Positions 62,087 to 64,000 of a DNA stretch of 64,000 nucleotides are shown in pieces. Every line of letters starts with the position of its first letter. Within the stretch, counting starts at the first letter, position 1. The DNA is from Elusimicrobia bacterium RIFOXYA12_FULL_51_18. GTDB taxonomy: Bacteria; Elusimicrobiota; Elusimicrobia; Elusimicrobiales; UBA9959. A program made the position numbers and the translations under genes. The notes under the pieces were generated by a model, which searched no databases, was not told where the DNA came from, and was given only the letters and a program-made list of their open reading frames with translations. The stretch is from NCBI GenBank assembly GCA_001800245.1, contig MGVA01000068.1:62001-126000 (forward strand), written 5' to 3'.

Positions 62087-63388
62087 ATGAAATTGTTTTT
62101 TGATAAAAATATTATAACCCTTAAAGAGCCCGATAATAATTTTATAATCTATAGCCCACTGATACACAAAAGGGTTAGGATAAGTAAAGCTGTTTTTATA
62201 ATAATAAATGATGTCCTTAACAATGACGGCGATGTCAATTTAAGCAAGATAAAAGAAACTATCTCAAAAGAGTTTAAAACAGCGGCTTCGGACGAGGATA
62301 TCCTATCGCAGATAAGGTATTTGGAAAAATTAAAGTTTCTGTTTAAGAAGGATACGGATAAAAACGAACTCAGCGGAACGGTTAACGACAAGATAGTAGA
62401 GGATATACAGCTGGCGGATCTGTCGACCGCCTATATGCATTTAACGATGAGGTGTAATTTTAATTGCTCGTATTGTTATAACAGGGATTGGCATAAAAAC
62501 TTCAGAGATGAACTAAAAACGGATGATTGGGCAAAAGTCGCGGACAAATTAAGCAAAACCACTATCAAACACATCAATGTCACGGGAGGGGAAGCGCTGG
62601 TCAGGAAAGATGCGGGAGTAATAATAAAAAAGTTGGCGGAATTAAAATTCAGGGTCTCGCTGCTTACGAATGGGAGTCTGTTGGGGGAAAGATATAAGGA
62701 AGTCCTCCCCTATGTGAACTCCATCGTTTTAAGCCTGGACAGTGAAAATGAGCATAGCAATGAATTAAATCGAAGCGCCATCGGATTTCAAAACATACTT
62801 CAGGTCATCAGAAAGATCACGAAAGAATTCCCCGATAAACTGGTGGTAAGAAGCGTTATCACCGCTAGCAATATAGATGAAGTTAAGGAGTTCCATGATA
62901 AATTGAAAAATGAGTATGGCGTGAAAAACACGATAAAAACCATGCTTATCCCCAATCGGATAGAGGACATTGCACAAGTTCCCGAGTTGGAAAAGATAAA
63001 GACCCTCAACGATACCGAGATCGGCGAAAGCAATGTGTATTATCGTTGTTCTGCGGGAAAGAAGATCATTGCGTTAAGCCCGTCGGGGGACATTTTTCCG
63101 TGTCAAAGCCTGATGCATGAAGAGTTTAAAATGGCGAACATCTTTGACGGAGACTGGCAGGAAAAAGTAAAAAGAAGTTCGACCGCGCTTATGCCTAAGC
63201 TTTTGGCTGAAAAGAAGGGATGCACGGATTGCCAATATAAGCATTTTTGCGGAGGCGGCTGTCCTGCAATAGGCTATAGGCTGCACGGGAATTTTGATCA
63301 TCAGCCGGATTTCCTTTGCCCTCATTTAAAAGAGCAGGCCAAGTGCAGATTGGAGAATGTGCAATCCACATGGGAGACCATCAACTGA
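62087..63388 (+). CDS. Radical SAM/SPASM peptide maturase with RRE-like N-terminus
   Basis: 433 residues from the ATG at 62087 (AGGAG upstream); a longer frame from 61973 overlaps precursor 2. Residues about 1-90 resemble a PqqD-type precursor-binding domain. The radical SAM cluster is CNFNCSYC (Cys123, 127, 130), with VTGGEALVRKD following. The SPASM region has YRCSAGKK, FPCQSL, CTDCQYKHFCGGGCPA and DFLCPHL, giving ligands for auxiliary clusters. Homologues make sactipeptide, ranthipeptide or similar crosslinks. The two upstream peptides are its likely substrates. The bond type is not predictable here. Confidence 0.92.
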   Translation: MKLFFDKNIITLKEPDNNFIIYSPLIHKRVRISKAVFIIINDVLNNDGDVNLSKIKETISKEFKTAASDEDILSQIRYLEKLKFLFKKDTDKNELSGTVNDKIVEDIQLADLSTAYMHLTMRCNFNCSYCYNRDWHKNFRDELKTDDWAKVADKLSKTTIKHINVTGGEALVRKDAGVIIKKLAELKFRVSLLTNGSLLGERYKEVLPYVNSIVLSLDSENEHSNELNRSAIGFQNILQVIRKITKEFPDKLVVRSVITASNIDEVKEFHDKLKNEYGVKNTIKTMLIPNRIEDIAQVPELEKIKTLNDTEIGESNVYYRCSAGKKIIALSPSGDIFPCQSLMHEEFKMANIFDGDWQEKVKRSSTALMPKLLAEKKGCTDCQYKHFCGGGCPAIGYRLHGNFDHQPDFLCPHLKEQAKCRLENVQSTWETIN

Positions 63389-63452
63389 GCGGCCGGCAAG
63401 CTGCTTTAAGTAGCAATTGCTGGAGCCGCAGATTCACGATCGAGGAGAACTT

Positions 63453-64000
63453 ATGAAAATAACCGGATTCGCTCGGAAATACACGGGATATATATGCCTT
63501 ATATTTGGTTTCGTCCTGTTAAAGGCTATCTTCACGTTTATAGCGCCCGTTATTATAAAAAAGATTCTGGACCAAATATCTTCCGGTTCCATAAATCCCG
63601 ACGGAATCCAAACATATTTTATCCTGTTCGCGGTAACGTTCTTCCTGTTATACGCGGTCAATTTTATATTGAGTTACTTCAATCTTAAATTTTCCTTTGT
63701 CTTCAAGGTAAATGAGCTGGAGAACCTGTATCAAAAGCTGATGCGGATAAGATACGCAGATTATTACAAGAACGGCACGGCATATTACGTAAATCGGATC
63801 ACGGTTTTTGTATATGATCTCTTTTCGCTGCTTTCAAATACATTATCCTATGCTTTCATTTCCATATTGACCATCCTGATCTCGTTTTATTTTATTTACA
63901 AAATAAACATCGGTATTTTATGGATCTCCTTTATCCTTCTGCCGCTAAATTATTTCGGTTTTAAACTCATAAACAAGAGCCTCTTAAAGAAAAGCCAGAA
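63453..64000 (+). CDS. ABC transporter, membrane domain, cut by the window end
   Basis: The first 182 codons of a protein starting MKITGFARKYTGYICLIFGF, with GAGGAG upstream. Hydrophobic helices at about 12-32, 55-75 and 128-165, with IKKILDQISSG and RIRYADYYKNGTAYYVNRIT as the coupling segments of ABC type-1 exporters. No ATPase part is in the window. Position after the maturase points to export of the modified peptides, perhaps with leader removal if a peptidase is encoded further on. Confidence 0.85.
   Translation, partial: MKITGFARKYTGYICLIFGFVLLKAIFTFIAPVIIKKILDQISSGSINPDGIQTYFILFAVTFFLLYAVNFILSYFNLKFSFVFKVNELENLYQKLMRIRYADYYKNGTAYYVNRITVFVYDLFSLLSNTLSYAFISILTILISFYFIYKINIGILWISFILLPLNYFGFKLINKSLLKKSQ

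Overview
The window reads as a stretch of a diderm (Gram-negative) bacterial chromosome. Outer-membrane capsule export (Wza, Wzc and a Wzb-type phosphatase), many Sec-exported proteins and lipoproteins, and an outer-membrane barrel support this. The gene mix and the dense radical-SAM peptide chemistry would suit Elusimicrobiota or a related candidate phylum, but no marker here proves the phylum. No rRNA, tRNA or CRISPR array was found.

Layout. (1) 0.1-7 kb: small exported proteins, a lone HicA-like protein, a ComB-like protein, the preQ0 genes queC and queE, a TIM-barrel-like lipoprotein, and a FecR-like protein next to an outer-membrane barrel, closed by a strong terminator. (2) 7-15.3 kb: export and polymerisation genes (LMW phosphatase, O-antigen ligase, Wza, Wzc, Gmd) and an XRE/nucleotidyltransferase pair, all separated by unusual arrays of a degenerate 8-bp repeat. 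(3) 15.4-42.8 kb: a repeat-free, partly AT-rich block. It holds GDP-sugar genes, a three-gene phosphonate pathway (PEP mutase, phosphonopyruvate decarboxylase, alcohol dehydrogenase), an alkaline-phosphatase-superfamily protein, flippase, polymerase, glycosyltransferases, methyltransferases, an epimerase-sugar transferase fusion and an AbiE toxin-antitoxin pair. Both edges carry the abandoned 5' end of a gene (fcl on the left, a capD/pglF-type gene on the right) beside an intact copy. This suggests the block was exchanged as a cassette. (4) 43-53.5 kb: CapD-type dehydratase, hpt, ftsH, cdaA with a miniature CdaR-like anchor, and two-component and SUI1-like genes. (5) 54-64 kb: a peptide system.

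The peptide system is the most interesting part. A σ54-type promoter drives two paralogous 34-35 residue peptides with a shared leader (ELFKIEVE) and a CxCxC plus GGGAG core. They are followed by a radical SAM/SPASM maturase with a PqqD-like N-terminus and an ABC exporter that runs off the window. Facing them are a σ54 activator and a 60-residue protein that looks like an isolated histidine-kinase DHp domain. Upstream lie a YcaO-like enzyme, an oligopeptide-binding protein without permease, and a sensor kinase with two C-terminal receiver domains. A matching σ54-type promoter with similar upstream sequence precedes a secreted Cys-rich protein at 54 kb. A Sec-exported 57-residue peptide lies just before the YcaO gene. 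Together this looks like a peptide-sensing circuit that controls production of a modified, exported peptide.
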